A stretch of DNA of 61,129 bases from Cytophagales bacterium (GCA_004294445.1 REAZ01000026.1:1-61129); one strand, 5' to 3'. Positions 35,220-43,403 are shown, counted from the first letter of the stretch. Notes: generated from the letters alone by a model not told the origin. Program-made: numbers and translations.

Positions 35220-35681
35220 TTATTTGACACTTAATTGCCCTCTTATTTCCCCTCCTCTTGCTTTATCGCTATGAACATTAATATACCACTTTCCCGCGAG
35301 CAAATCCGCTTCTTCGGCTGCCGTAAGTGCGCGAGTAGTAGTAGTAAATGTGCCTGAAGGGGACGTGCTGAAGCCTGAGAACCCAATCACTACACCCGCA
35401 CTTTCTGTGGTGCTTGCAGGTCCGTGGAAGTGCATGCCCGTAAGGATAGTGCCATCTACTTTCCAATTTACAATGCAAGTCATAAGCTTAGTTTCTTTAT
35501 CATAAGTACCTGTTAGTGTGCCAGTTCCTGTAGTAGTAACAGCAGGAACTTCATTTGCTCCAGAAAGTGTAGCGTTTACACTTAGCATACTACTTACCTC
35601 ATCTTTTTTGCAAGCCGCAAATAATGAAACACAAAGGACTAACATAAAGAAATATCCAATAATTTTTGTACGAATTACCAT
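35220..35681 (-). CDS. CHRD domain lipoprotein
   Basis: The 153-residue product has a lipobox LFAAC (Cys24) followed by KKDEVSS, so it should be an envelope lipoprotein. The rest is a CHRD domain: ATLSGANEVPAV, GTGTLTGTYD, TGMHFHGPA, and the closing WYINVHSDKARGGEIRGQL. CHRD domains were first described in chordin and occur in many secreted bacterial proteins; a binding role is assumed, but no ligand is known in bacteria. It is convergent with the M1 peptidase gene and probably monocistronic. Confidence 0.88.
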   Translation of the reverse strand: MVIRTKIIGYFFMLVLCVSLFAACKKDEVSSMLSVNATLSGANEVPAVTTTGTGTLTGTYDKETKLMTCIVNWKVDGTILTGMHFHGPASTTESAGVVIGFSGFSTSPSGTFTTTTRALTAAEEADLLAGKWYINVHSDKARGGEIRGQLSVK

Positions 35682-35845
35682 ATTTTTACAAATTAAAATG
35701 TGAGAATAACTTTCACTACCCCGTACAAGAAATCATTTCAAAGGGTTGCCTCGTGTTTCATTTATATTTTATTGAGGGTCTATTTCGCATTTTTAAATAT
35801 TGCCCATTAAAATTATAGGAAAACAAGTTAAAAATTTCATTTTTT

Positions 35846-35974
35846 TGAAGTAAAGAAAAATATTTTGTAGAAGCTAACAGAGGCGAGCTATCTGTAAAAA
35901 GTACATAGGGCAAAGGGGATACATTTAGGATGCGAATGCCGAAAAATAAAGGGAATCCCCTATTGACAATGTGA
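35846..35974 (+). pseudogene. C-terminal remnant of a histidine kinase
   Basis: In one frame the sequence reads SKEKYFVEANRGELSVKST, a stop, then GKGDTFRMRMPKNKGNPLLTM. This is the typical end of a GHKL-type histidine kinase (the pattern GGxIxVxSxxGxGTxFxxxLP), with a TAG at 35906-35908 replacing the residue between T and G and a TGA at 35846-35848 at the upstream edge. The earlier kinase domains cannot be traced in 35700-35845. The short length and internal stops show it is dead. Confidence 0.6.
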
Positions 35975-36098
35975 AAAAAAGCTACAACTTGCGATTTTCC
36001 TTTTCTATACATAAAACCTATTCTACCTGATAAAATTTTTATAATAAAAAAAGAAAGTTGAAATTTGTAATAACCAAACCACAAAAACAGCTTTCTTT

Positions 36099-36308
36099 AT
36101 GGAAAAATCCATTGAAACAAAGATAGAAAAAATATTATCCAAAGTAAATCGCAGTTGTGAACCGTTTGGTATCTAATTTAGCACGGAAAAAATGTTTAAT
36201 TGGTTTTGTACTAAGTATAATAAAAATGAGAAAACTGGGTAGCCTGTGCGATACAATTGAATGAGTTAGCAACTCAATTCAATAATAAGGTTGAAGATAC
36301 CTCTAATG
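36099..36308 (+). pseudogene. Fragment of an IS4-like transposase N-terminus, interrupted by IS1
   Basis: Starting from an ATG at 36099 the frame reads MEKSIETKIEKILSKVNR and then a stop follows. In other frames come NLARKKCLIGFVLSIIKMRKL and IQLNELATQFNNKVEDTSN-EVFIR, the last one crossing the IS1 insertion point and ending near 37170. The layout resembles the N-terminus of IS4-family transposases common in Bacteroidota (a helix bundle with ARxxFIxxFxxxLIKxRxVxxxxLA and ASNExRIxxF). No DDE region remains. The family call is a recollection of pattern and is uncertain. Confidence 0.45.
36301..36308 (+). repeat. Left target-site duplication of IS1-family element
   Basis: CTCTAATG is found directly before the left end of the element and again directly after the right end at 37150-37157. 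Confidence 0.88.
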
Positions 36309-36333
36309 GGTAGTTATTAAAAAAGTGTTGATG
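36309..36333 (+). repeat. Left terminal inverted repeat of IS1 element
   Basis: It begins GGTAGTTATTAAAAAAG and ends GTGTTGATG. It has one extra A compared with the right end and also carries the transposase stop codon. Confidence 0.85.
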
Positions 36334-37063
36334 AACAATTTTGGTTATAATCCACAATGAATAGTTTAGTTACTAAATGGTGATAGCGTAAACTTCTGGA
36401 AAAGGACAGACTTTTTCTGACATATCTTGAAATTCTTGCTCTCAAAGTAGCCCAGTATCGCTCGATATGATTAGTCTTTCCACTCTCTTTGCCTACTTGC
36501 TGATGATTTCCTTTTGCTTTTAAGATGGCATAAGACTTCCAATAATCACTATAACTGACACATTTTAAGTAATTTAAAGGAATTTTTCTAATTAATCTTT
36601 TGAAAGTTTCCTCGCTTCTATCTCCTATCACATAAGCCACAATTTGCCTTGTCCTCCTACTTAAAGCTGCCCACAACCATTGCTTGTTTTTCTTATTTTG
36701 GCAAAAACCACACAGTTCATCAAATTCTATCACATCATTTACCTCTTTATTATCAACTACTTGTGTCCTAAATTTTGGTAATAAGAGAAAATATAAATCC
36801 AATTCTTTGTACACTCTGTAATAACTTATCAAAAAAATGCGTGCAACACCTCTTAAACTTAGTCTCTCTAAAAATACTCGTCTAATAGCTTCTATATCAA
36901 TGGCTTTGATTTGATTATTGGGATTGCTTTTCTTATGCAAAACCCTACTTTTACTACAATTTTTACACAATACACGTTGATTTTTTGCTTTTGTAAAGCC
37001 ATTTTTTACTATATTTTCACTTGAACAGCAAGGACATTTTTCTATCTTTGTAACACTAATCAT
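36317..37063 (-). CDS. IS1-family transposase
   Basis: The 248-residue protein is a full IS1-type transposase in one reading frame, without the InsA/InsB frameshift of E. coli IS1. The N-terminus has a zinc-binding pattern (CPCCSSENIVKNG, CKNCSK) and then a helix-turn-helix (IEAIRRVFLERLSLRGVARIF). The catalytic region has VIEFDELCGF, VSYSDYWKSY and NHIERYWATLRARISR, placed as the DDE triad. The gene occupies almost all of the 841-base element and its stop lies inside the left terminal repeat. Nothing in the sequence suggests inactivation, so the element may be mobile. Confidence 0.93.
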   Translation of the reverse strand: MISVTKIEKCPCCSSENIVKNGFTKAKNQRVLCKNCSKSRVLHKKSNPNNQIKAIDIEAIRRVFLERLSLRGVARIFLISYYRVYKELDLYFLLLPKFRTQVVDNKEVNDVIEFDELCGFCQNKKNKQWLWAALSRRTRQIVAYVIGDRSEETFKRLIRKIPLNYLKCVSYSDYWKSYAILKAKGNHQQVGKESGKTNHIERYWATLRARISRYVRKSLSFSRSLRYHHLVTKLFIVDYNQNCSSTLF

Positions 37064-37125
37064 AGTTTTTGTATTTTTTATGTTTGGTTACACAAATTTA
37101 CAAATACACTATGATTAGTTTTTCA

Positions 37126-37149
37126 CATCAACACTTTTCAAGAACTACC
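37126..37149 (-). repeat. Right terminal inverted repeat of IS1 element
   Basis: Read outward-in on the minus strand it begins GGTAGTTCTTGAAAAG and ends GTGTTGATG. It mirrors the left end with three differences. Confidence 0.85.
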
Positions 37150-37157
37150 CTCTAATG
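37150..37157 (+). repeat. Right target-site duplication of IS1-family element
   Basis: CTCTAATG is identical to 36301-36308. Joining the flanks here restores the interrupted fragment NNKVEDTSNEVFIR. Confidence 0.88.
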
Positions 37158-37243
37158 AAGTATTTATTCGGTGAGTTAATTTACAATTAAATCTAAATCA
37201 GTTAATTATAAAAATATCAGATAGAGTATTTTTATCACGCAAA

Positions 37244-37287
37244 CAAAAAGCACCATCTTCCCAAGCATAGAGAAAATAGTGCTTTTG
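37244..37287 (-). terminator. Probable terminator after the BNR-repeat protein gene
   Basis: CAAAAAGCAC (37244-37253) pairs with GTGCTTTTG (37279-37287) about 20 bases beyond the stop codon. On the minus strand the stem is followed by a short T-rich stretch. Confidence 0.5.
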
Positions 37288-37305
37288 CAAAATAGATGTT
37301 GCTAA

Positions 37306-40300
37306 TTAATTCATTTTCAAGGCATCGTAGCTCTTAAAGATTTTTGGAGAAGCACTCTCTACGGTCTGTTGGTACTTTTTCCAATCTCCCTCAAAGAAAG
37401 CATTTACCTCCGTTACAAACTGAGTAATATCTGTTTCTGCGTGTTTCATTACTACTTGGGCAGTAGGCGTTGGCTTGCCTGCATAGCCTAAGTAGTTCAT
37501 CGCCCCAAATAGCTTTGCAGAGAGAATATCGGCACTGCGGAAAATACCTTGTATGTCGTCTTTGGCAATTACCTTGTCTATGAGCTTCTGTACGCCCGCT
37601 TCGGTATCTTTGCCCATTTTCTTTGCGTCTTTTACCTTTTGCTCCTCGCTGTCGCCTAACTGCCTATTTACCATAGAGATAGTTTGCTTTGCCTCGCGGA
37701 GTCTGTCCATTGCCTCAGTAACTACACTTACCTTGGTGTACATGGTTTGGAACATAGCATCTCTTGCCTGCATATCTGCCTGCGTAATAGGCAAGCGCGG
37801 GTCAAGTTTTACGTTTACCATAGCAGAATCCATGTTTTTGCCATAAGTGATGCGAACCTTATAGGTAGCAGGGAGTACATTTGTGCCTCTTGGCTCTGGC
37901 GCTTCTTTGGTTGTTGGCTTGGGTTGCATAGGCATACGTACACCTTTTTTGTTCAAATCCCAAGTGATGCGGTTCAGCCCCGTTTTGCCTTCAGCCTTGA
38001 AAGTGCGGATTCTATTGTTGCTCGCATCAAAGATTTCTACTTTTACGGAGTCTGTTTTGGTTTCCTTTTTTTCAGGGTTCATCACGAAGGAAAGTAAGGC
38101 TCCTTGCTTTTTGTTTTCACCTGCAAAAGTGGCATCACCGGGGAACTCTATGCCTGGGTTATTTTTCATATTTACCAAATAAGCGTCAGGTATTTCAAAC
38201 ATTTTCAAGGGTTTGTCTAATGCTTGCACGCCTTCTTTTGCCAACACTCTCAGCGGTCTGATGTCGTCTATTACATACAAGGCACGCCCGAAAGTACCAA
38301 TGACTAAGTCATGCTCTCTTGGGTGAATGACCAAATCGGCAGTGGGAACGGTTGGGTAGCCATTTTTCCATTTGGTAAATGTTTTTGAGCCATCAATGCT
38401 TACGTAAAGCCCTGTTTCTGTACCTACAAAAATCAAATTTGGCTCTACGGGGTCTTGGATAACCGACCAAACATAGCCGAATACTTTTTTGTCATCTACT
38501 ATTCTTTCCCATGTTTGCCCAAAATCTTTGGTTCGATAGACGAAGGGAGTCCAGTCATTTCTGCGGTGATTGTCAAAAACAACTAATGCCTCGCCTGCGT
38601 TGTATTTGGAGGTTTGAATTTGTGGAATCCATGTATTGGCGGGTACACCTTTTACGTTTTTGATGACATTTGCCCATGTTTTTCCGCCATCTTGGGTTAC
38701 TTGCAAATTGCCATCATCAGTACCTACCCAAATTACGCCTTGTTTTACCGAGCTTGGGGCTATTGCCATGATGGTAGTGTAGTTTTCGGCAAAAGTGGCA
38801 TCAAAAGTCAAGCCGCCGCTTCTATCTGCATTTTGTTTGGAACTGTCGTTAGTCGTCAAATCTGGCGAAATAGTTTCCCATGAGTCGCCCTTGTCCGAGC
38901 TTTTGTGAACAAATTGGCTGCCATAATAAATGGTGCTTTTGCTGAAAGGGTCTTGTGCAATACCTGCGTTCCAGTTAAAACGTAAGGTTACATTTTTATC
39001 GGCGTGTGCGGGCTTCACAAATTTGCCTTCACCTGTCAGAATATCATAACGTACTAAATTTCCGCCTTGCGACATAGAGAAGCCGTAGCGGTTATCGTCG
39101 AGGTCGGGGATTACGTCAAAGCCATCGCCAAAGCTCAACATTTCGGTATAGATATTTTTGATGCCTTGCTCTCTCCATACTTGGCTTGGCGTTCTCCACG
39201 AGCCGTTGTCTTGCAAGCCTCCATAAATATTATAAGGAACATCATTGTCCACGTTGATGTGGTAATACTGCCCAAGCGGTAGGTTGTCGATGAATATCCA
39301 CGATTTTCCTCCATCTCGGCTGATAGCAGCCCCGCCGTCATTGCCATCTATCATGTAGTTTGGGTTTTCGGGGTGAATCCAGAAAGCGTGGTGGTCGGGG
39401 TGAATTTTCTCGTAGGGAATCAAATCTTTGAAGTTTTTGCCACCATCTTCGCTTACTCTCACTACGGTTTCTACCTTAATAAGGCGGTTTTCATTTTTGG
39501 GGTCTGCATAGATTTCGCAGTAGTAAAATGGTCTGTCCATTACGTCCTTGCCCGTTTTTACGGCTGTCCATTTAAAACCGCCATCTTCAGACTTATACAA
39601 GCCGTTTTTCTTTGCTTCTACGAGGGCGTAGATAATGTTTGGCTTGTTTGCAGGGATAGCAAAGCCCATTTTACCGAGTTCGCCTTCGGGCAGTCCGTCT
39701 TCTTTGGTGCGTTGTTTCCAAGTTTTGCCGCCGTCAAAAGTGATATACATTCCAGAGCCTTTACCCCCCGATTTGAAAAACCAAGCATCTCTGTGAAATT
39801 CCCACATACCAGCAATGAGTTTATTTGGGTTTTGCGGGTCTATGACGAGTTCGCTAATGCCTGTTCTTTCGTTTACATAAAGCACTTTTTCCCATGTTTT
39901 TCCGCCGTCAGTCGTTTTGAAAACGCCACGCTCAGGGTGGTCGCCCCAAGCAGAGCCTTGCACGCCTACATACACAATATCAGGGTTTTGCGGGTGCAAA
40001 AGTACCCTATGAATGTTGCTTGTTTTCTCCAAGCCCATGAAGTCCCAAGTTTTTCCCCCGTCCATGCTTCGGTAGATTCCTTGCCCATTGTTTTGGCTAT
40101 TACGAGGGTTTCCTTCGCCTGTGCCTACCCAGACGATGTCGGGATTGTTTTGGTCGATGGCTATAGCCCCAATGCCTGAAACTTTTTGCTCGTCAAAAAT
40201 AGGCGTAAAACTGATGCCTCCGTTAGTAGATTTCCAAACGCCGCCAGAGGCTGCTCCCAAATAAATAATATCAGGGTATTTGTTGGGGACTGCTATTGCC

Positions 40301-40455
40301 GTAACCCGCCCGCTCATGCCTGCGGGACCGATGCTTCGTGCCTGCATTCCCTTGAGCTTGTCCATGTCAAGTATTTGGGCAAGCACCTGATTTTCAAATG
40401 ATAACAAATGAAAAGTAGAAATAAAGAAGACTATGAAAAGTAATTTTTTCATCAT
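37306..40455 (-). CDS. Exported sortilin/BNR-repeat beta-propeller protein
   Basis: The 1049-residue product has a signal peptide (cleavage near VLAQ, residue 27) and then about eleven BNR/Asp-box motifs spread over residues 80-690. Examples are STNGGISFTPIF, SMDGGKTWDFMG, TTDGGKTWEKVL, TFDGGKTWKQRT, SRDGGKSWIFID, SSDKGDSWETIS and TQDGGKTWANVI. The pattern fits large ten-bladed VPS10/sortilin-like propellers related to exo-xyloglucanase folds. About residues 760-1049 hold a beta domain (KVEIFDASNNRIRTFKAEGKTGLNRITWDL) and a helical tail (MDRLREAKQTISMVNRQL). Similar proteins in Bacteroidota are annotated as glycosyl hydrolase-like, but no catalytic residue can be assigned, so enzymatic activity is not claimed. 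It is probably periplasmic or on the surface and is transcribed alone. Confidence 0.85.
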   Translation of the reverse strand: MMKKLLFIVFFISTFHLLSFENQVLAQILDMDKLKGMQARSIGPAGMSGRVTAIAVPNKYPDIIYLGAASGGVWKSTNGGISFTPIFDEQKVSGIGAIAIDQNNPDIVWVGTGEGNPRNSQNNGQGIYRSMDGGKTWDFMGLEKTSNIHRVLLHPQNPDIVYVGVQGSAWGDHPERGVFKTTDGGKTWEKVLYVNERTGISELVIDPQNPNKLIAGMWEFHRDAWFFKSGGKGSGMYITFDGGKTWKQRTKEDGLPEGELGKMGFAIPANKPNIIYALVEAKKNGLYKSEDGGFKWTAVKTGKDVMDRPFYYCEIYADPKNENRLIKVETVVRVSEDGGKNFKDLIPYEKIHPDHHAFWIHPENPNYMIDGNDGGAAISRDGGKSWIFIDNLPLGQYYHINVDNDVPYNIYGGLQDNGSWRTPSQVWREQGIKNIYTEMLSFGDGFDVIPDLDDNRYGFSMSQGGNLVRYDILTGEGKFVKPAHADKNVTLRFNWNAGIAQDPFSKSTIYYGSQFVHKSSDKGDSWETISPDLTTNDSSKQNADRSGGLTFDATFAENYTTIMAIAPSSVKQGVIWVGTDDGNLQVTQDGGKTWANVIKNVKGVPANTWIPQIQTSKYNAGEALVVFDNHRRNDWTPFVYRTKDFGQTWERIVDDKKVFGYVWSVIQDPVEPNLIFVGTETGLYVSIDGSKTFTKWKNGYPTVPTADLVIHPREHDLVIGTFGRALYVIDDIRPLRVLAKEGVQALDKPLKMFEIPDAYLVNMKNNPGIEFPGDATFAGENKKQGALLSFVMNPEKKETKTDSVKVEIFDASNNRIRTFKAEGKTGLNRITWDLNKKGVRMPMQPKPTTKEAPEPRGTNVLPATYKVRITYGKNMDSAMVNVKLDPRLPITQADMQARDAMFQTMYTKVSVVTEAMDRLREAKQTISMVNRQLGDSEEQKVKDAKKMGKDTEAGVQKLIDKVIAKDDIQGIFRSADILSAKLFGAMNYLGYAGKPTPTAQVVMKHAETDITQFVTEVNAFFEGDWKKYQQTVESASPKIFKSYDALKMN

Positions 40456-40541
40456 GATTTTGATAATTTAAGGTTCGTTTAATAAACAAATAAAGGTAGG
40501 TAATTGGACTTTTATCTTCGTTCTTTTGCCCCTATCTAAAT

Positions 40542-40601
40542 CTTTCCCCAGCGGGGAAAGACTTACTCCCTTCTCCTCTGGGGAAGGGTTGGGGTTGGGG
40601 C
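40542..40601. repeat. GC-rich double palindrome
   Basis: CTTTCCCC and GGGGAAAG (40542-40549 and 40553-40560) form a perfect 8-base stem around AGC. Directly after it, CCCTTCTCC and GGGGAAGGG (40568-40576 and 40580-40588) form a second stem, followed by GGTTGGGG-type tracts. The base composition is far from the AT-rich surroundings, as expected for a dispersed REP-like or small mobile repeat. Confidence 0.6.
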
Positions 40602-40697
40602 GGTTATTTTTGTTCAATTACTTAGGTCGTATGTTTCTATATTTTTGGTGTGTAAATGTAAAACAAAACAACAAAAAAATAAGAGAGAAGTAAATAT

Positions 40698-40729
40698 TTT
40701 GTGTTTTTCTGAAATAAATATTACTTTTG
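40698..40729 (+). promoter_or_regulatory. Promoter for the caspase-like gene
   Basis: TTTG at 40698-40701 and TACTTTTG at 40722-40729 are 20 bases apart, a full match to the Bacteroidota -33/-7 arrangement. The predicted start would leave a leader of about 65 bases before the ATG at 40800. Confidence 0.65.
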
Positions 40730-40799
40730 GTAAGGCATAGATTTTGCCCACGCCTATTTTGTTACTTTCTGAAACATCAAATATATAAATTCATTACCT

Positions 40800-42587
40800 A
40801 TGAAAATAATTGCTTTTTTATGCAAAATAACTTTTTGCTTTTGGGGTTTTGCCTCTGTGCTTCAGGCACAAAATTTAGCCTTCGCCCCCCAATACGATGC
40901 CAAAGTAAATGTGCAAAAAATAGAACGGCTATCACCTAAAGCGGCAACAATGAAGGTGATTTTGGTGATTTGCGATAACTACATTAGTGCGGAAAACAAC
41001 GGCATTGCCCAAAGTGTGCGCGTGGATATGGGGACAATGACGCAGCTTTTTAATGTGTTGGAAAAACGGAATATTATTAAAGTGGAGAAAACGGTTTTGC
41101 AAGGTACAAAAGCTACGATTGACAACATTCGGGCGGCAATGAAAAACCTACAAGTAGGGACTGATGATGTAATTATGTTCTACTTCAGTGGGCATGGGGG
41201 TATGCAAAATGGCAAAACTTTCCTCTTTACTGCCGATGAAAAAGAACTCCAACGCAGCGAAATAGAGGCAGTCTTTAACTCAAAGCCTGCCCGACTAAAA
41301 ATGATTATTACGGATGCTTGCTCCAATGATGTAGATGGGCTTTCGGCTACGCGCAGCCTAAGCAAAAGTGGGCAGCAAATAGATGCGGGCGAGTTTGATG
41401 CGATTTACAAAGAATTGTTTTTGAACCATCAGGGAATGCTGCATCTGTCGGCTTCTTCGGAAGGGGAATACGCATGGTCAAACGATAATTTTGGGGGCTT
41501 TTTTACCTATCACTTCGTAAAAGAAGGACTCATCAAGAAACCCGTAGGCGATTGGCAGACGATTTTTACAGGGGCAAAAGACAAAACTTCACAAATGTTT
41601 ATGCGTATGCCCTCAGAGCAGCGCGCCCAACTTGCCAAAGAAGGCATCAAAAACCAAACAGCAAAGGCTTTTGCAATGCCAAAAGCAAAAACGGGAAATG
41701 GAAACTTGGCAAACAATACCACCAACAATTTGCCAAATAACAATACCACCAACAATTTGCCAAATAACAATACTAACAACAATAACAATAATAATAACAA
41801 TCAGCAAACAAACAATAATAACCTGCCTAATAACAATACGAATACGAACAACAACAATACTAACAACAATACCAATAACGGCGGCGGCGGCGGCGGGCTA
41901 ATTAATAACCTGCAAAACAAAAAGGGGACTATAGTGATAGATAACTACACTGACGAGGTGGTTAATTTTTACATAGACAATAACAAATCCAACTCTATAG
42001 TTTGGGACAAGGGCAAAGTGAAAAACATGAGTGTGGCGGCGGGCAAATCAGTAAGCATCAATCAGGGCTACGCCGTACTTGGGTTCAATAGCGATGGGGC
42101 AGAAACCTACTACGAAATAGAAGAAGGTAACTACTTTTTTGCTACAGATGAGAGTAGCGTTCTCGATTTGTTCTACAAAGAAAAGAACATAACTGCCGAA
42201 AATCATCATACGGTAGCCCAAACGGATTATGCACAGTTGCTTTTGGGAAAGTGGGAGTGGGAAGACATGGCTACCGAAGAAATAGTAGTTACTACTTTTA
42301 GGCGTGATAATACTTTCACAGACCAATATCCAAACGAGGCAAGCGGCGGCACTTGGCAAGTGCAAAGAGAAAAAGTAGATGAAAAAGACTATACCATTAT
42401 CACTTTTACCCTCAAGCAAGATAACGGCTCTGATTTGGAAATAGACTATATCGTAACTATAGAGGAAGAATACCCAAATGAAGTTCAGTTAGTTTTTGTC
42501 GCTGCTTACGAAAACGGAGAAGAAATTCCCTACGAAGAAGCCGAGGAATATTTTGAAACAAATATTTTTATGACAAAGGTAAAATAA
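40800..42587 (+). CDS. Secreted caspase-like (C14) protein with Asn-rich linker
   Basis: The 595-residue product has a signal peptide (cleavage near VLQAQ, residue 24) and a caspase-fold domain (about 48-300). The catalytic His132 is in MFYFSGHGGMQNGKTF and Cys174 in KMIITDACSNDVDG, both intact, so it should be an active cysteine peptidase or close relative. A low-complexity linker (about 303-365) is made almost only of Asn, Thr, Leu-Pro and ends in a run of six Gly. After it comes a beta-rich domain (about 370-460) and a C-terminal domain like small lipocalin-type modules (about 475-595, LLLGKWEWEDM, TFRRDNTFTDQYP, GGTWQVQREKVD). Bacterial metacaspases with signal peptides are known, but this domain set is unusual. 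It has its own promoter and a terminator. Confidence 0.87.
   Translation: MKIIAFLCKITFCFWGFASVLQAQNLAFAPQYDAKVNVQKIERLSPKAATMKVILVICDNYISAENNGIAQSVRVDMGTMTQLFNVLEKRNIIKVEKTVLQGTKATIDNIRAAMKNLQVGTDDVIMFYFSGHGGMQNGKTFLFTADEKELQRSEIEAVFNSKPARLKMIITDACSNDVDGLSATRSLSKSGQQIDAGEFDAIYKELFLNHQGMLHLSASSEGEYAWSNDNFGGFFTYHFVKEGLIKKPVGDWQTIFTGAKDKTSQMFMRMPSEQRAQLAKEGIKNQTAKAFAMPKAKTGNGNLANNTTNNLPNNNTTNNLPNNNTNNNNNNNNNQQTNNNNLPNNNTNTNNNNTNNNTNNGGGGGGLINNLQNKKGTIVIDNYTDEVVNFYIDNNKSNSIVWDKGKVKNMSVAAGKSVSINQGYAVLGFNSDGAETYYEIEEGNYFFATDESSVLDLFYKEKNITAENHHTVAQTDYAQLLLGKWEWEDMATEEIVVTTFRRDNTFTDQYPNEASGGTWQVQREKVDEKDYTIITFTLKQDNGSDLEIDYIVTIEEEYPNEVQLVFVAAYENGEEIPYEEAEEYFETNIFMTKVK
41714..41767 (+). repeat. Two perfect 27-base tandem repeats in the Asn-rich linker
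   Basis: The unit starting CAATACCACCAACAATTTGC occurs at 41714-41740 and 41741-41767 without a mismatch, followed by a partial third copy and more AAC/AAT codons. The repeats keep the reading frame and add NTTNNLPNN units, so copy number can change protein length. Confidence 0.85.
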
Positions 42588-42601
42588 GACGAAATTCTAT
42601 T

Positions 42602-42649
42602 TTCTCTCCGTTGTTGGCATTGCTTTGCTATCCCTCACAACGGAGAGAA
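42602..42649. terminator. Bidirectional terminator between caspase-like and sigma-factor genes
   Basis: TTCTCTCCGTTGT (42602-42614) and ACAACGGAGAGAA (42637-42649) form a perfect 13-base stem with a 22-base loop. It lies between two convergent stop codons. Confidence 0.7.
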
Positions 42650-42670
42650 TAATTAAAGTATTGGACAAGA

Positions 42671-43267
42671 TTAGCTCGCCATTCTATAATCTCCCTCGTC
42701 CATTCGCTTTCGCAAACTGATAAGTGCATACCTCATTCTGCCCAATGCCGTATTAATGCTTACCCCTGTGCTGTCTGCAATTTCCTGAAAGCTCATTTGC
42801 ATATAGTGGCGCATCATCAATACTTGTTTTTGGGACTGCGGCAGGTCGTAGATAAGGAGTTTAAGTGAGGAATGGATTTCTCTTTTAATCTGATTAACTT
42901 CTATGGAGTCTTCGGTCAGTGCGAGTACGGTATTATAATTTGCCTTGTCGTCCATGCGAACTTTGGTAAATCTCTTTTGCTTTCTGAAGTGGTCTATGGC
43001 TAAATTATGTGCTATGCGGGTAATCCATGGTAAAAATTTGCCTTCTTCATTGTATTTTCCTGCCTTGATGGTATCTACAGCCTTGATAAGCACTTCTTGT
43101 AATAAATCTTCTGCCTCATCTCTGTCTTTTACTATCATTTGTATAGATGAAAGCAAGCGAGTTTTATAACGCTGCACTAAGGTCGCAAAAGCATCTTCAT
43201 TGCCATTTTTATAAAGACTAACTAATTCTGTATCATTAAATCCTAATTTTTTCATGGTCATTATCAT
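42671..43267 (-). CDS. Sigma-70 family RNA polymerase sigma factor (ECF type)
   Basis: The 198-residue protein is a two-domain ECF sigma factor. Region 2 (about residues 20-100) contains LVQRYKTRLLSSIQMIVKDRDEAEDLLQEVLIKA and FLPWITRIAHNLAIDHFRKQKR, which bind the -10-like element and core polymerase. Region 4 (about 140-190) has LPQSQKQVLMMRHYMQMSFQEIADSTGVSINTALGRMRYAL, a helix-turn-helix for the -35-like element. The ATG at 43267 is chosen; a longer TTG reading at 43300 is unlikely, and MKKLGFN at 43255 is possible. No anti-sigma factor is adjacent, so control may be transcriptional or by a distant partner. It is convergent with the caspase-like gene. Confidence 0.93.
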   Translation of the reverse strand: MIMTMKKLGFNDTELVSLYKNGNEDAFATLVQRYKTRLLSSIQMIVKDRDEAEDLLQEVLIKAVDTIKAGKYNEEGKFLPWITRIAHNLAIDHFRKQKRFTKVRMDDKANYNTVLALTEDSIEVNQIKREIHSSLKLLIYDLPQSQKQVLMMRHYMQMSFQEIADSTGVSINTALGRMRYALISLRKRMDEGDYRMAS

Positions 43268-43403
43268 TTTAGAGCGTTTTAAATTCCTTTTGTCAGCCAA
43301 GGGGTGTTTGTATGTATCCGTTCTTTTTTCTTGTTATACTGACATTTAGACGCATGATTTTAGGAAAGTCACAAACTTTTCACAGAATATTTCATTTATT
43401 TTT

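Larger units (their letters stand above)
36309..37149 (-). mobile_element. Complete IS1-family insertion sequence, 841 bases
   Basis: The element has imperfect terminal inverted repeats of 24-25 bases (36309-36333 and 37126-37149). The outer ends read GGTAGTT on both sides and the inner parts share AAAGTGTTGATG. It contains one transposase gene that nearly fills it and is flanked by identical 8-base duplications, CTCTAATG, as expected for IS1-type insertion. The intact gene, repeats and duplication point to a recent insertion. It landed in an already degraded transposase fragment. Confidence 0.92.
40456..40799. other. Divergent intergenic region between BNR protein and caspase-like genes
   Basis: No gene is supported in this 344-base gap. 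It holds the GC-rich palindromes at 40542-40601, described separately, and a well-formed promoter for the caspase-like gene at 40698-40729. No full promoter for the minus-strand gene was found. Confidence 0.6.

Noticed and set aside
35758..36084. Open frame of 108 codons on the minus strand
   Set aside because: It is antisense to the histidine-kinase remnant and has no recognisable motif or signal.
39373..40179. Open frame of 268 codons on the plus strand
   Set aside because: It is antisense to the BNR-repeat gene, whose eleven Asp-box motifs prove the other strand is coding.
41700..41900. Possible CRISPR-like array
   Set aside because: The repeats are 27-base units in direct contact without spacers, inside a reading frame.
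41510..41901. Hydrophobic or Thr/Ile-rich open frames opposite or beside the Asn-rich linker
   Set aside because: They are by-products of the AAC/AAT repeats read in other frames.
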